A stretch of 64,000 nt of DNA from Acidobacteriota bacterium. GTDB lineage: Bacteria; Acidobacteriota; Terriglobia; Terriglobales; Acidobacteriaceae. The stretch lies in contig JAJXYY010000047.1 of the NCBI GenBank assembly GCA_021780315.1, positions 310,001-374,000 of the forward strand, read 5' to 3'. A program made the translations under genes and the position numbers. This document shows positions 44,850-54,007 of the stretch, piece by piece. Every line of letters starts with the position of its first letter. The stretch's first letter is position 1. The notes under the pieces are model-generated. The model worked only from the letters and a program-made list of their open reading frames with translations. It made no database searches and was not told the origin of the DNA.

Positions 44850-46514
44850 ATGGCTCAAGATAAATTAAAGATTATTCCGCTGGGTGGCCTGGGCGAGTTC
44901 GGTATGAACTGCACGGTCCTCCGCTGGCAGGACGACATTATCGTCGTCGATGCCGGTCTGATGTTTCCTGAAGAAGAGTTACTGGGTGTCGACATTGTTG
45001 TGCCGGACATCAGCTACCTGATCGAAAACCGGTCGAAGGTTCGCGCGATTGTATTGACGCACGGACACGAGGACCACATCGGTGGGTTGCCGTGGATTCT
45101 GAGTGAACTGAACGTTCCGGTGTACGGGACGGAGTTCACCCTGGCCTACGTGGAAGGCAAGCTGGAGGAGCACCGTCTGCTGGACGATGCGGACCTGATT
45201 GAGATGCTTCCGGGCAAGCGCTTTACGCTGGGGCCGTTCTCGATCATGCCGATCCGGGTGACGCACTCGCTGGTGGATTGCGTTGCGCTGGCGATCCATA
45301 CGCCTGTGGGTGTGGTGCTGCATACGGGCGACTTCAAGGTCGACCTTTCGCCACCGGATGGCAAGCCGTTCGACCTGCACGCGTTTGCCGAGCTGGGCAA
45401 GCATGGCGTGCTGGCGTTGCTACAGGACTCGACCAACGTCGATCGTCCTGGGTACACGCCGAGCGAGCGCGCGGTTCGTCCGCGGCTGGATGAGATCTTC
45501 GCGCAGACCAAAAAGAAGCTGTTTTTCAGCTGTTTCTCTTCGTCTATCCACCGTATTCGGGTGGCGATGGAGCTGGCGCACCAGCATGGCCGCAAGGTGG
45601 CCGTGATTGGCCGTTCGCTGGACAACTCCACTGAGATCGCGCAGGACCTGGGCTATCTGGATCTGCCGCAGGGATTGATCATCAATCCGGGCCAGATTCG
45701 CGACCTGCCTTCGAACAAGGTCTGCATCATGATCAGCGGAACGCAGGGCGAGCCGATGAGCGCGCTGAGCCGGGCCGCGGTCAACAACCACAAGTTTGCG
45801 CACATTGATGCCGGCGATACGGTGCTGCTGAGCTCGCGGGTGATCCCAGGCAACGAGAAGTCCATCTACCGGATGATCGACCACCTGGAACGCCGCGACG
45901 CCAAGGTGATCCACGACGACGGCACGGCCGGGCTGATTCACGTCAGCGGCCATGCGAGCCAGGAAGAGCTGCGGCTGATGATCAATCTCGTCCGTCCGAA
46001 GTTCTTTATCCCGATCCACGGCGACTACCGTCACCTGAAGCGTCATGCGGAGCTGGCTGGTTCGATGGGGATCGTCGAAAAGACCTTCCTGATCGAAGAC
46101 GGCGACATTCTGGAGTTCGACAAGACGACGGCGACCAAGACCGGCAAGGTTACGGTGGGACGCGTGTGCATCGACTCTGGCGGTTCGTCGACGGATGTGG
46201 TGGAAGACGTGGTCATCAAGGACCGTAAACACCTGAGCGAAGACGGCATTGTGCTGCCGATCGTCGCGATCAACAAGCGTACCGGCAAGCTGGAGAAGGC
46301 GCCGGAGATTGTGATTCGCGGCATGGCGATCGACGAAGCGATCATGATCGCCGAGGCCAAGCAGATTGTGCAGCGTACGCTGGACTCCTCGGGCGCCGAA
46401 GAGAAGGCGGACTACGGCGTGATCAAGGAAAAGATCCGCAACGATCTGAAGAAGTACATCCAGAAGAGCACCAGCCGCCGGCCACTGATTATGCCGGTGA
46501 TTCTGGAGTTGTAA
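44850..46514 (+). CDS. rnj: Ribonuclease J
   Basis: 554-residue metallo-beta-lactamase RNase with 5'-3' exonuclease and endonuclease activities. The catalytic motif is LTHGHEDHIGGLPW. Others are TGDFKVD, LLQDSTNVDRPGYTPSE (metal ligands and phosphate pocket) and HVSGHASQEEL (beta-CASP), with IPIHGDYRHLKRH toward the C-terminus. ATG 44850 is one codon after TTG 44847; I took the ATG. Together with ybeY, phoH and era in this window it is part of RNA metabolism, though not in the same operon. A hairpin with a short T-run follows. Confidence 0.96.
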   Translation: MAQDKLKIIPLGGLGEFGMNCTVLRWQDDIIVVDAGLMFPEEELLGVDIVVPDISYLIENRSKVRAIVLTHGHEDHIGGLPWILSELNVPVYGTEFTLAYVEGKLEEHRLLDDADLIEMLPGKRFTLGPFSIMPIRVTHSLVDCVALAIHTPVGVVLHTGDFKVDLSPPDGKPFDLHAFAELGKHGVLALLQDSTNVDRPGYTPSERAVRPRLDEIFAQTKKKLFFSCFSSSIHRIRVAMELAHQHGRKVAVIGRSLDNSTEIAQDLGYLDLPQGLIINPGQIRDLPSNKVCIMISGTQGEPMSALSRAAVNNHKFAHIDAGDTVLLSSRVIPGNEKSIYRMIDHLERRDAKVIHDDGTAGLIHVSGHASQEELRLMINLVRPKFFIPIHGDYRHLKRHAELAGSMGIVEKTFLIEDGDILEFDKTTATKTGKVTVGRVCIDSGGSSTDVVEDVVIKDRKHLSEDGIVLPIVAINKRTGKLEKAPEIVIRGMAIDEAIMIAEAKQIVQRTLDSSGAEEKADYGVIKEKIRNDLKKYIQKSTSRRPLIMPVILEL

Positions 46515-46531
46515 CGACGTGCGTGGAGCGA

Positions 46532-46577
46532 AGCCCCCGGAAGGAATGCTGGTTGAGATTCCCTCCGGGGGCTTTGT
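46532..46577 (+). terminator. Likely terminator after rnj
   Basis: AGCCCCCGGAAGGAAT (46532-46547) pairs with ATTCCCTCCGGGGGCT (46559-46574) with one mismatch. The T-run is short (TTTG). Confidence 0.65.
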
Positions 46578-46654
46578 CGTTGGGGGCGGTGCCGGAAGCC
46601 GGACCCAGCGGACGGCGATGATAGATACTTGGAACGAAGCAGCAGGAGACCGGT

Positions 46655-47701
46655 GTGAGTGATTCGGTAAAGCAACTGGTGAGTCTGGAAGAGATCATGG
46701 CGGCGCAGCAGCGCATTGCCGGAGTGGCGGTGCGGACGCCGCTGTATCGTCTGGAGCGGGCGCGGCTGCGTATGGCCAGGCACGCGGAGCCGGCATTCGA
46801 CCTCTATCTGAAGGCCGAGAGTGAGCAGCCGATTGGCAGCTTCAAGCTGCGCGGCGCGTACAACATGGTGGCGCAGCTACCACCGGAGGTGCTGCGGCGG
46901 GGGGTTATTACCTACTCCAGCGGCAACCATGCGCAGGGGGTGGCGTATGCGGCGCGAGCGCTGGGGACCAAGGCGGTGATCGTGATGCCGGACAACGCAC
47001 CGGAGATCAAGAAGATTGCTACTGCCGCTCTGGGTGCGGAGATTGTGCTGGTAGGGCCGGCCAGCTCCGCCCGCAAGCTGAAGGCGGAAGAGCTGGCCGC
47101 GGAGTTTGGCTATGCGATGATTCCGCCGTACGACCACCCGCACATTATCGCGGGGCAGGCGACCTGCGGGCTGGAGATTGTGGAGCAACTGCCGGATGTG
47201 GATGTGGTGATCTCGCCGGTGAGCGGCGGCGGGCTGCTGAGTGGTGTGGCCACGGCGGTGAAGCTGGCTGCGCAGTCTGGACTGGCAAAGCGTAGTGTGC
47301 AGGTGTGGGGCGCGGAGCCGGAGCTGGCCGGGGATGCACGCGAGAGCTTCACCACGCGGCAACTGGTGGAGTGGCCGGCGGAGAAGACTACCCGGACGAT
47401 CTGCGATGGGCTGCGCACACAGAGCCTGGGCGTGTTGAATTTTGCGCACGTGCTGGCCAATGTCGACGGAATTGTGACGGTGAGCGAGGACGAGATACTG
47501 GCCGCGATGCGGCTGATGCTGCAGGCGACGCGGCTGGTGCCGGAGCCGAGCGGTGCGGCGACGCTGGCTGCGGCGCTGTATCACGCGGAAGAGCTGGGGC
47601 TGGATCGCGTCCGCAAGGTGGCCGTGGTGCTGAGCGGAGGAAATATTGAGCCGACGTTGCTGGAGCGGCTGAAGGGAGAGATTGCGGCCCACGCGGGGTA
47701 G
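46655..47701 (+). CDS. Threonine/serine dehydratase (IlvA-like, no regulatory ACT domain)
   Basis: 348-residue fold-type II PLP enzyme. GTG 46655 has AGGAG 6 bases upstream. The PLP lysine is in PIGSFKLRGAYNM. The SSGNHAQGVAYAA loop and SPVSGGGLLSG glycine loop are intact, unlike the threonine synthase-like protein at 28969. The C-terminal ACT domain of biosynthetic IlvA is absent, so the enzyme resembles catabolic threonine ammonia-lyase or serine racemase. The product would be 2-oxobutanoate from threonine. Confidence 0.9.
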   Translation: MSDSVKQLVSLEEIMAAQQRIAGVAVRTPLYRLERARLRMARHAEPAFDLYLKAESEQPIGSFKLRGAYNMVAQLPPEVLRRGVITYSSGNHAQGVAYAARALGTKAVIVMPDNAPEIKKIATAALGAEIVLVGPASSARKLKAEELAAEFGYAMIPPYDHPHIIAGQATCGLEIVEQLPDVDVVISPVSGGGLLSGVATAVKLAAQSGLAKRSVQVWGAEPELAGDARESFTTRQLVEWPAEKTTRTICDGLRTQSLGVLNFAHVLANVDGIVTVSEDEILAAMRLMLQATRLVPEPSGAATLAAALYHAEELGLDRVRKVAVVLSGGNIEPTLLERLKGEIAAHAG

Positions 47702-47749
47702 GCGGCGGAAGCTTCCGCTGCCACGGGTGGGCGCGTCTAACGGTCAACT

Positions 47750-48841
47750 ATGCGCTGGTTTGGTTCCTCTTCGTTTTCTTTCGTACGGATGGCTTCGACG
47801 CTGCGAGGCAACAGGGTTGGGCGGCGGTTGATTGCGAGTCTGGGTGTGGTGTTGCTATCGGCAGCGTTGGCCAGCACTGTGGCAGACGCACAGACCAAGG
47901 CGCAGAAGCAGGCCGCCGGTTACGACCGGGCCGCGCGGGCTACGGTGCTGCACAACGCAAACGTCTACATTGCCGCGGATGCGAATGCGCAGAAACTCTC
48001 CGAAGTGACGCCGGGCCATGAGGTGGTGGTGGTCGAGCGGAGTGGGCCGTGGGTGCGGGTGTTTGCCAATACCGATGTGGAAGACGACTCCGATCCGGAT
48101 GCCAAGCCGGAGTTTGCCGAGGAGGAGATTGTGACGCCTGCCTCGGGCTGGATTCGCGACAAGGGTATCGTCGGGCCGAATACACCGGATGGAGATGCGA
48201 TTCTGTTTGGTGCGGCGGCCACGCTGGAGGAGGAGGCAGAGCAGCCGCACTCTCCCAAGTACGCGGCTTCGGAGGCCCATCTGCTGTATGCGCGGGTGGC
48301 GGACTACTATCCTGATTCGCCGCTGGCGGGCGAGGCCGCGTGGCGGGCTGCGGATGTGCGCTGGCAACTGGAGAAGCGCGACCTGAGCAGTCTGCCCTCG
48401 GCGAAGGAGCAGGACGCATCGCTGCGGCCCACGATCTACGAGGGCGAGATGCGCAAGGTGATCAAGCAGTATCCGGGCAGCAAATACGCGGCGATGGCAG
48501 CGTACGAGATGCTGGATAACCGGTTGTGCGGCGACTGGCAGGGGCTGCCGAAGTGTCCGGAGATGGAGACGGGACTGTATCAGAAGTATGCGCAGCAGTA
48601 TCCTGACGGGCCACGTGCGGCGGAGGCGTTGTACAACGCGGTGTACCGGCAGGGATCGCTGGTGACGATGTATACGGTGGAAGAAAATCGCAAACGCGCC
48701 GAGGCTGCGGCGGACCGAACCCAAGCAATCGCGCAGGATCTGAAGGCGAAGTACCCGCAGTCGGACTATGCGGCGCGGGCGGCCAGTATCGCGTTCAAAG
48801 TGCAGCAAGGCATTGCAGTGTACGGGACGGACCGCGACTAG
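47750..48841 (+). CDS. Exported protein with SH3-like and repeat (TPR-like) regions
   Basis: 363 residues. A hydrophobic segment (RRLIASLGVVLLSAALASTVADAQ) marks export. Residues about 65-115 have the bacterial SH3 pattern (ATVLHNANVYIAADANAQKLSEVTPGHEVVVVERSGPWVRVFA). Later parts show two or more tetratricopeptide-like segments (YAASEAHLLYARVADYYPDSPLAGEAAWRAADV; QKYAQQYPDGPRAAEALYNAV), as in YbgF/BamD-type periplasmic proteins. ATG 47789 is an alternative start nearer the signal core. The exact role is unknown; peptidoglycan or envelope scaffolding would fit. Confidence 0.75.
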   Translation: MRWFGSSSFSFVRMASTLRGNRVGRRLIASLGVVLLSAALASTVADAQTKAQKQAAGYDRAARATVLHNANVYIAADANAQKLSEVTPGHEVVVVERSGPWVRVFANTDVEDDSDPDAKPEFAEEEIVTPASGWIRDKGIVGPNTPDGDAILFGAAATLEEEAEQPHSPKYAASEAHLLYARVADYYPDSPLAGEAAWRAADVRWQLEKRDLSSLPSAKEQDASLRPTIYEGEMRKVIKQYPGSKYAAMAAYEMLDNRLCGDWQGLPKCPEMETGLYQKYAQQYPDGPRAAEALYNAVYRQGSLVTMYTVEENRKRAEAAADRTQAIAQDLKAKYPQSDYAARAASIAFKVQQGIAVYGTDRD

Positions 48842-48970
48842 TCCGGAGCCTGCGGGCGACCGTTGGCGACGAGGCCCGGTGCGGCATGGGGGACCTTGCA
48901 GGGTTCCCTTCACGATGCGCTGTCGCGATTGATTAGCACGTTACACACGCACCCGCTTTAGGATGATGCT

Positions 48971-49861
48971 ATGTCGATTTTTCATGTGATACTTCTTGCC
49001 ATCGTGCAAGGTCTGGCCGAGTTGCTGCCTGTTTCCAGTTCCGCGCACGTGGTGGTGGCGGAGAAGCTGCTGGGGCTGGACCCCTCAACGCCACAGATGA
49101 CGCTGCTGCTGGTGATGCTGCATACGGGCACCATGTTCGCGGTGATTGCGTATTTCTGGACGCAGTGGAAGCGGACGTATTTTTCCAGTGCGGATGCGTT
49201 TCAGCGGTTTGCGATCCGGGTGGTGTGGGCGACGGTGCTGACGGGTGCGATCGGCTATCCGATTATGAAGGTGATCGAGAAGACAGCCTTCCACGGTGCA
49301 TCGAAGGGTGAGATTGAGCAGTTGTTCGGACGGCTGGATCTGGTGGCTCCGGCACTGGCGGTGGCGGGATTGCTGATCCTGCTGGCGGGGCTGATGGAGA
49401 AGCGGCGCATGGGCGCGCACGAGAAGGTGTACGGCGACAGCGTGACGATGCGCCAGGCAGGCTGGATGGGCGCGATCCAGGGCCTGTGCCTGCCGTTTCG
49501 CGGGTTCTCGCGCTCGGGTGCGACGATCTCCACCGGGATGCTGGTGGGCGCGAGCAAAGAGCGGGCCGAGCGGTTCAGCTTTGCCATGGCGGTGGTGATT
49601 ACACCGGCGGTGGTGGGCAAGGAAGCACTGCGGCTGCTGAAGGCTTCGCACGCGGCGACCACAGCGGGCGCGCCGATCGACCTGCATGGGAGCATCATGA
49701 CCAGCCTGCTGGGTGCGTTGTTCGCGTTTCTCGCTGGACTGGTTGCACTGCGGTGGCTGAGCAGTTGGCTGGAAGAAGGCCGCTGGTATCTGTTCGGGAT
49801 CTACTGCCTGGTGGCATCGGCGGTTGTGTATGTGCTGCACTACGGACCGATGAAGCTCTAA
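48971..49861 (+). CDS. uppP: Undecaprenyl-diphosphatase UppP
   Basis: 296-residue inner-membrane phosphatase that recycles the lipid carrier for peptidoglycan and other envelope polymers. The first signature is VQGLAELLPVSSSAH (the usual QGxTEFLPVSSSGH with small changes). The second catalytic region is RGFSRSGATISTGML. Seven to eight hydrophobic segments are visible. It converges on the DoxX gene, 13 bases away. Also known as BacA. Confidence 0.93.
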   Translation: MSIFHVILLAIVQGLAELLPVSSSAHVVVAEKLLGLDPSTPQMTLLLVMLHTGTMFAVIAYFWTQWKRTYFSSADAFQRFAIRVVWATVLTGAIGYPIMKVIEKTAFHGASKGEIEQLFGRLDLVAPALAVAGLLILLAGLMEKRRMGAHEKVYGDSVTMRQAGWMGAIQGLCLPFRGFSRSGATISTGMLVGASKERAERFSFAMAVVITPAVVGKEALRLLKASHAATTAGAPIDLHGSIMTSLLGALFAFLAGLVALRWLSSWLEEGRWYLFGIYCLVASAVVYVLHYGPMKL

Positions 49862-49874
49862 GTTACGAGCGGGT

Positions 49875-50291
49875 TTAGCGCCGGGTGTAGCGCCAGGTCC
49901 AGTACATGAGCGGAAGCTGCAGGGGGACGCGCAGCCACTGAGCCCAGCCTTGACCCATGAGGCCGGGCAGGGGCAGGTGGGCGGTAGCCATGTAGATGTT
50001 TGCCGGCCAGACGGCCAGCAGCAGCGCAACCAGTCCCCAGGCAGCGGCGCGGCAGGTGACAGGCAGCAGCAGGCCGAGGCCGCCGAGCAACTCAGCCAGA
50101 CCGCTGACGACGACCAGCGCGTGGGGCGCAGGCAGATACGGCGGCATGATGCGGAGGTAGGCCTGCGGTGCGATCAGATGCACGACACCCGAGCCGAGGA
50201 AGAGCAGCGCCAGCAGGGTGCGGCCCACGGGGTTGGAGCGGGGCGAAGGCTGGGTTTGGGTGTGGGCTAAGGTTGGATTCGATTCGGTCAT
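49875..50291 (-). CDS. DoxX-family membrane protein
   Basis: 138 residues from ATG 50291, which has GGGAGAG just upstream; the open frame to 50375 is not needed. Four hydrophobic helices are visible (LLALLFLGSGVVHLIAP, LVVVSGLAELLGGLGLLLPV, WGLVALLLAVWPANIYM and LQLPLMYWTW). This is the DoxX/DoxD pattern, including the AELLGGLGLL motif. Relatives support thiol or redox homeostasis at the membrane, but the role here is not known. Confidence 0.85.
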   Translation of the reverse strand: MTESNPTLAHTQTQPSPRSNPVGRTLLALLFLGSGVVHLIAPQAYLRIMPPYLPAPHALVVVSGLAELLGGLGLLLPVTCRAAAWGLVALLLAVWPANIYMATAHLPLPGLMGQGWAQWLRVPLQLPLMYWTWRYTRR

Positions 50292-50381
50292 GGCTCTCCC
50301 CTGCTGCAAAAAGACGGGGCGACGAGCATAACTCATCGCCCCCACGGAGGAGACTACTGGAAGACCGGTGGGCATAGGAAA

Positions 50382-50849
50382 CTACTTGACTGCGGCGAGA
50401 TCGCGCTGCTCGCGGAGATAGTCGTGGGAGGCGAGCACGTGGCTCTGGTGGGTGACCAGAAGCTCACGCAGGGGTAGTGGCAGGGTCTCGTGGGCCATGA
50501 CGCTGGCGTAGGCTTCCTTGACGATGTCCTCGGCCTGTTCGGCGGTTTCGAGCAAGGCGTGATCGCCATGGACGACCTTGGTCTTGAGGTCGCTCCAGAT
50601 GCGGCGGAGCGTTCCGGCGGCAGTGCCGGTTTCGTGGACGTCGTGGACACCGGCGCGGTGCAGTTCATTTTCCAGCTCGGCGCGGAAGTTGGCGCGCTGC
50701 AGCGATTCGGCCAGGACGTAGTGTTTGAGGCTGGCGCCCTGGAGATGTTGACCCAGGTCTGCGAGCCCCTTCTGGCTGTCTTGAAGGACGTTGATGAGCG
50801 ACTTGAGAGCCCGCTCCATTTCATGCTGTCTGCCTGCATCTGTGGACAT
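50382..50849 (-). CDS. DUF2383/PA2169-family four-helix bundle protein
   Basis: 155 residues from ATG 50849, with GAGG 5 bases before it. An open frame continues to 51122, but the extra part has no domain and overlaps a structured stretch. The body is all-helical (EMERALKSLINVLQDSQKGLADLGQHLQG; LLETAEQAEDIVKEAYASVMAHE). It is the ferritin-like DUF2383 family, often seen under stress response control. A metal site cannot be confirmed. Confidence 0.8.
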   Translation of the reverse strand: MSTDAGRQHEMERALKSLINVLQDSQKGLADLGQHLQGASLKHYVLAESLQRANFRAELENELHRAGVHDVHETGTAAGTLRRIWSDLKTKVVHGDHALLETAEQAEDIVKEAYASVMAHETLPLPLRELLVTHQSHVLASHDYLREQRDLAAVK

Positions 50850-51250
50850 AAGTACCTCAAAAAAAGATGGTTGAAGAAGGCTTTGCGGCAGGGCAGGGTC
50901 CGTCGGCTGTCTGCGATTCTCCTTCGCCGACGGCAAGCGGGAGAGATCGCAAAAAGCCCGCGCCCCTGCCAACCGTTTCCCAAGGTCCACTGGAGTGGTG
51001 CAAACCAGCGGCGAGGTGGGTACAACTTTGGTGCAGTGCTGCCAACTGACAGCGCTGAAAAGATAGATGCCCAGAAGTGCGGTGGGTTTGCATCCTGATT
51101 CCACACCGGGGAGCGATCCCATTTTTTGTGGACGGTGGAGGATAATCGAAGTTGCTCTGGTGGTTTACGGCCTGGTTGGAGACTGCCCCGGTGTGTGCTG
51201 CTGCGCGCCGGAACGACATGGCTGCGCGTACTCCTGATGAAGGCCCCCCA
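50850..51250. other. 400-base divergent region with several long-range complementary arms
   Basis: Between the DUF2383 and ftsK starts I see no convincing gene. CCGTCGGC (50900-50907) pairs with GCCGACGG (50926-50933). GGCAGGG near 50887 could pair with CCCCTGCC near 50962. GGTGCAAACC near 51006 nearly pairs with GGTTTGCATCC near 51090. A purine-rich GGTGGAGG at about 51134 precedes a TTG that could be a remote ftsK start. The region may hold a structured RNA or only promoters. Confidence 0.4.
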
Positions 51251-53923
51251 ATGAAAAGTCTGAAACTGGTTTCAAGCCCGACACGACACCGCCGCCTGAA
51301 TGAGATTATCGGGCTGACCGTGCTGGTGGGCGCGGCTATGCTGTTGCTGGCGCTGGCCAGCTATACGCCGACCGACCCGTCGTTCAACACCGTGGGCAGC
51401 TACGCCACGGGGCGTCCGGCCCATAACTGGACCGGAGAGATCGGTGCGTTTCTGGCCGATGCCATGCTGCAGACCATTGGGATTGCTGCGTTCTTTCTGC
51501 CGCTGGTGCTGGGACGACTGGGACTGTGCTGGCTGCGATCGCGTCCGGCGGGATCGCCGCTGGCCAAGTCGGTCGGGTTGGGGATGTGGGTGGTCTTTGC
51601 CCCGGCCGCGATTGGTCTGCTGCCGGGACACATGCTGTGGCACCATGCCCTGCCGATAGAGGGCTTGACCGGACGCCTGCTGGCCGACGTAATGGTGCAG
51701 TTGCTGAATCTGCCGGGTGCGTCCATTGTGCTGGGGCTGATGGTGGCCCTGTCGCTGTATCTGGCCACGACGTTTACGTTCCACACCGCGCGCGAGTGGG
51801 CGACGCTGCGGTTCGGGTTTATCCAGACGCTGCTGGATCGCTGGATGAACTGGCGCAACCGTCGCCACAATGCCAAGGCGATGGCAGAAGAAGAGTTTGG
51901 CAGCAAGCGCGAGAAGGCCGATGTGAAGGCCCGGCGAGCGCGCGAGTTGGCGGAGCGCGAGGCCAGCCTGGCTGATGCCGAAGAGCCGACGACCCTGCTG
52001 GGAAGTTTGTTTGGATGGCTGAGCCGCCGCAAGAAGGTTGCCCCCATCACGTTGGAGCCGGACGATGCTGTGGCCACGGGCGAGCAGGTCTCCATGTGGC
52101 AGACGATGCCGCGCATGCTGGTGGATGCTCCTCCGGTGACTGCCTTTGGAACGGCGGCTGCCGCAGCAGCCCCGTTTGCGGACGCGCTGGCCAAGGCCGC
52201 ATCGCCGCGCAGTGCGCTGGACGATCCCTCGAACTTCGGCTTTGCCGCCGACCGCGTGGAGATGCCGGAGCCTCCGCCGGCGAAGATGCCGACGCCTATA
52301 CGGGCGGTCCGGCGGGTGGAGGAACCGACGACCCCGGCTCCCATGCCAGCGGCAGCTATGCCTATTGCCGCGGCTCCCACCGTCAACGAGCCGATCTCGT
52401 TTGGCAAGCGGGCCGATGCAGACATCAAGCCGGTGACGATCATCCCCAAGAGTGTGCGCGGGTACAAGCTGCCGCCCTCGTCGCTGCTGTATCGCAGCGA
52501 CGATCATGCCGTGGTGCGCGAGGATGCGCTGCGTGAAGAGGCCCGGGTACTGGTGGAGAAGTGCGCGGAGTTCAGCGTGGACGGGCAGGTGACGCAGATC
52601 AATCCTGGCCCGGTAGTGACGACGTTCGAGTTTCGTCCGGAGGCGGGCGTGAAGGTGGCGCGCATCACCGGACTGGCCGATGATCTCTGCCTTGCGATGG
52701 CGGCGGAGAGCATCCTGATCGAGCGCATGCCGGGCAAGAGCACGGTCGGCATCCAGGTGCCCAACCACGAGCGCGAGACCATCTGGCTGCGCGATGTGGT
52801 GGAGTGCGAGAGCTTTGCCCAGTCCAAGAGCAAGCTGGCAATCGCGCTGGGCAAGGACATCAACGGGCGCATTGTGACGGCAGACCTGGCCAGCATGCCG
52901 CATGTGCTGATCGCGGGATCGACCGGCTCGGGTAAATCGGTCGCGATCAACGCAATGATTATGAGCGTGCTGTTCAAGAGCACGCCGGAACAGGTCCGCA
53001 TGATTCTGGTTGACCCGAAGCGGGTGGAACTGGGCATGTACGAAGGCATCCCGCACCTGTTCACACCGATCATCACCGAGGCCAAGCTGGCGGCGAACGC
53101 TCTGCGCAATGCCGTGCGCGAGATGGAGCGGCGGCTGAAGCTGCTGGCTGCCAACCACGTGCGCAATATCGATCAGTTCAACAAGCTGTTCGACCACGGC
53201 AGCGAGTACCTGTTCGAGGACGTCAACCAGGAGCCGTTGCCGTACATCATCATCATCATCGACGAGTTGGCCGACCTGATGATGCTGGATCGCTCCAATG
53301 TGGAAGAGTCGATTACACGGCTGGCGCAGATGGCGCGTGCGGTGGGTATCCACCTGGTGCTGGCGACACAGCGGCCCTCGGTGGATGTGATCACCGGCCT
53401 CATCAAAGCCAACGTGCCGACCCGCATGAGTTTTCGGCTAGCGACCAAGGTGGACTCCCGCACCATCATCGACTCCAACGGTGCCGAGAGCCTGCTGGGA
53501 CGCGGCGATATGTTGTATCTGCCGCCGGGAACGAGCCGGGTGCAGCGAGTTCATGCGCCATTTGTTACGGAAAAGGAGATCTCCGCGGTGACGGCGTTCT
53601 GGAAGGCGCAGGGCGAAGCCGAGTATGTCCACGGCTTTCTGGAAGGTCCCAAGGAAGACGCTACCGGCAAGGACGGCGATGGCGGCGTAGACGGGGACAC
53701 CGACGATCCCATGTACGAGGACGCGGTGCGGCTGGTGTATGAGTTCGGCAAGGCCAGCACCTCGCTGCTGCAGCGGCGGCTGCGCATCGGTTACGGGCGC
53801 GCCGCTCACCTGATCGACATGATGTACAACGATGGTCTGGTGGGCCCGGCGGATGGATCGAAGCCACGTGAGATTCTGAAGTCGCCCAACTGGATCAGCG
53901 AGGTTGACGCCGCGCTGCGGTAA
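51251..53923 (+). CDS. ftsK: DNA translocase FtsK
   Basis: 890-residue septal DNA pump that clears and decatenates the terminus before division. The N-terminal part has about four or five membrane segments in 1-185 (IGLTVLVGAAMLLLALASYTPTDPSF first). A charged and Pro/Ala-rich linker of about 200 residues follows. The motor has Walker A IAGSTGSGKSVAIN, Walker B VRMILVDPKRVELGMYE/IIIIDELADLMM, and RPSVDVITGLIKANVPTRMSF. The gamma winged-helix domain (YEFGKASTSLLQRRLRIGYGRAA) at the C-terminus binds KOPS. ATG 51251 has GAAGG 7 bases upstream; ATG 51218 is the alternative. It lies next to the GC-skew change. Confidence 0.95.
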   Translation: MKSLKLVSSPTRHRRLNEIIGLTVLVGAAMLLLALASYTPTDPSFNTVGSYATGRPAHNWTGEIGAFLADAMLQTIGIAAFFLPLVLGRLGLCWLRSRPAGSPLAKSVGLGMWVVFAPAAIGLLPGHMLWHHALPIEGLTGRLLADVMVQLLNLPGASIVLGLMVALSLYLATTFTFHTAREWATLRFGFIQTLLDRWMNWRNRRHNAKAMAEEEFGSKREKADVKARRARELAEREASLADAEEPTTLLGSLFGWLSRRKKVAPITLEPDDAVATGEQVSMWQTMPRMLVDAPPVTAFGTAAAAAAPFADALAKAASPRSALDDPSNFGFAADRVEMPEPPPAKMPTPIRAVRRVEEPTTPAPMPAAAMPIAAAPTVNEPISFGKRADADIKPVTIIPKSVRGYKLPPSSLLYRSDDHAVVREDALREEARVLVEKCAEFSVDGQVTQINPGPVVTTFEFRPEAGVKVARITGLADDLCLAMAAESILIERMPGKSTVGIQVPNHERETIWLRDVVECESFAQSKSKLAIALGKDINGRIVTADLASMPHVLIAGSTGSGKSVAINAMIMSVLFKSTPEQVRMILVDPKRVELGMYEGIPHLFTPIITEAKLAANALRNAVREMERRLKLLAANHVRNIDQFNKLFDHGSEYLFEDVNQEPLPYIIIIIDELADLMMLDRSNVEESITRLAQMARAVGIHLVLATQRPSVDVITGLIKANVPTRMSFRLATKVDSRTIIDSNGAESLLGRGDMLYLPPGTSRVQRVHAPFVTEKEISAVTAFWKAQGEAEYVHGFLEGPKEDATGKDGDGGVDGDTDDPMYEDAVRLVYEFGKASTSLLQRRLRIGYGRAAHLIDMMYNDGLVGPADGSKPREILKSPNWISEVDAALR

Positions 53924-53962
53924 TGGCACACCGACCTGCGACACACCGCCCCATGCGCACCG

Positions 53963-53988
53963 GGCCCGCGACGATACCAGCGCGGGCC
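53963..53988. repeat. Inverted repeat between convergent ftsK and DUF3999 genes
   Basis: GGCCCGCG (53963-53970) pairs perfectly with CGCGGGCC (53981-53988). No T-run follows on either strand, so terminator function is uncertain. Confidence 0.35.
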
Positions 53989-54007
53989 GGGTCGCGATTG
54001 CAGCGTG

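Noticed and set aside
50850..51122. N-terminal extension of the DUF2383 ORF
   Set aside because: It has no domain and no ribosome-binding site. ATG 50849 with GAGG upstream is a better start.
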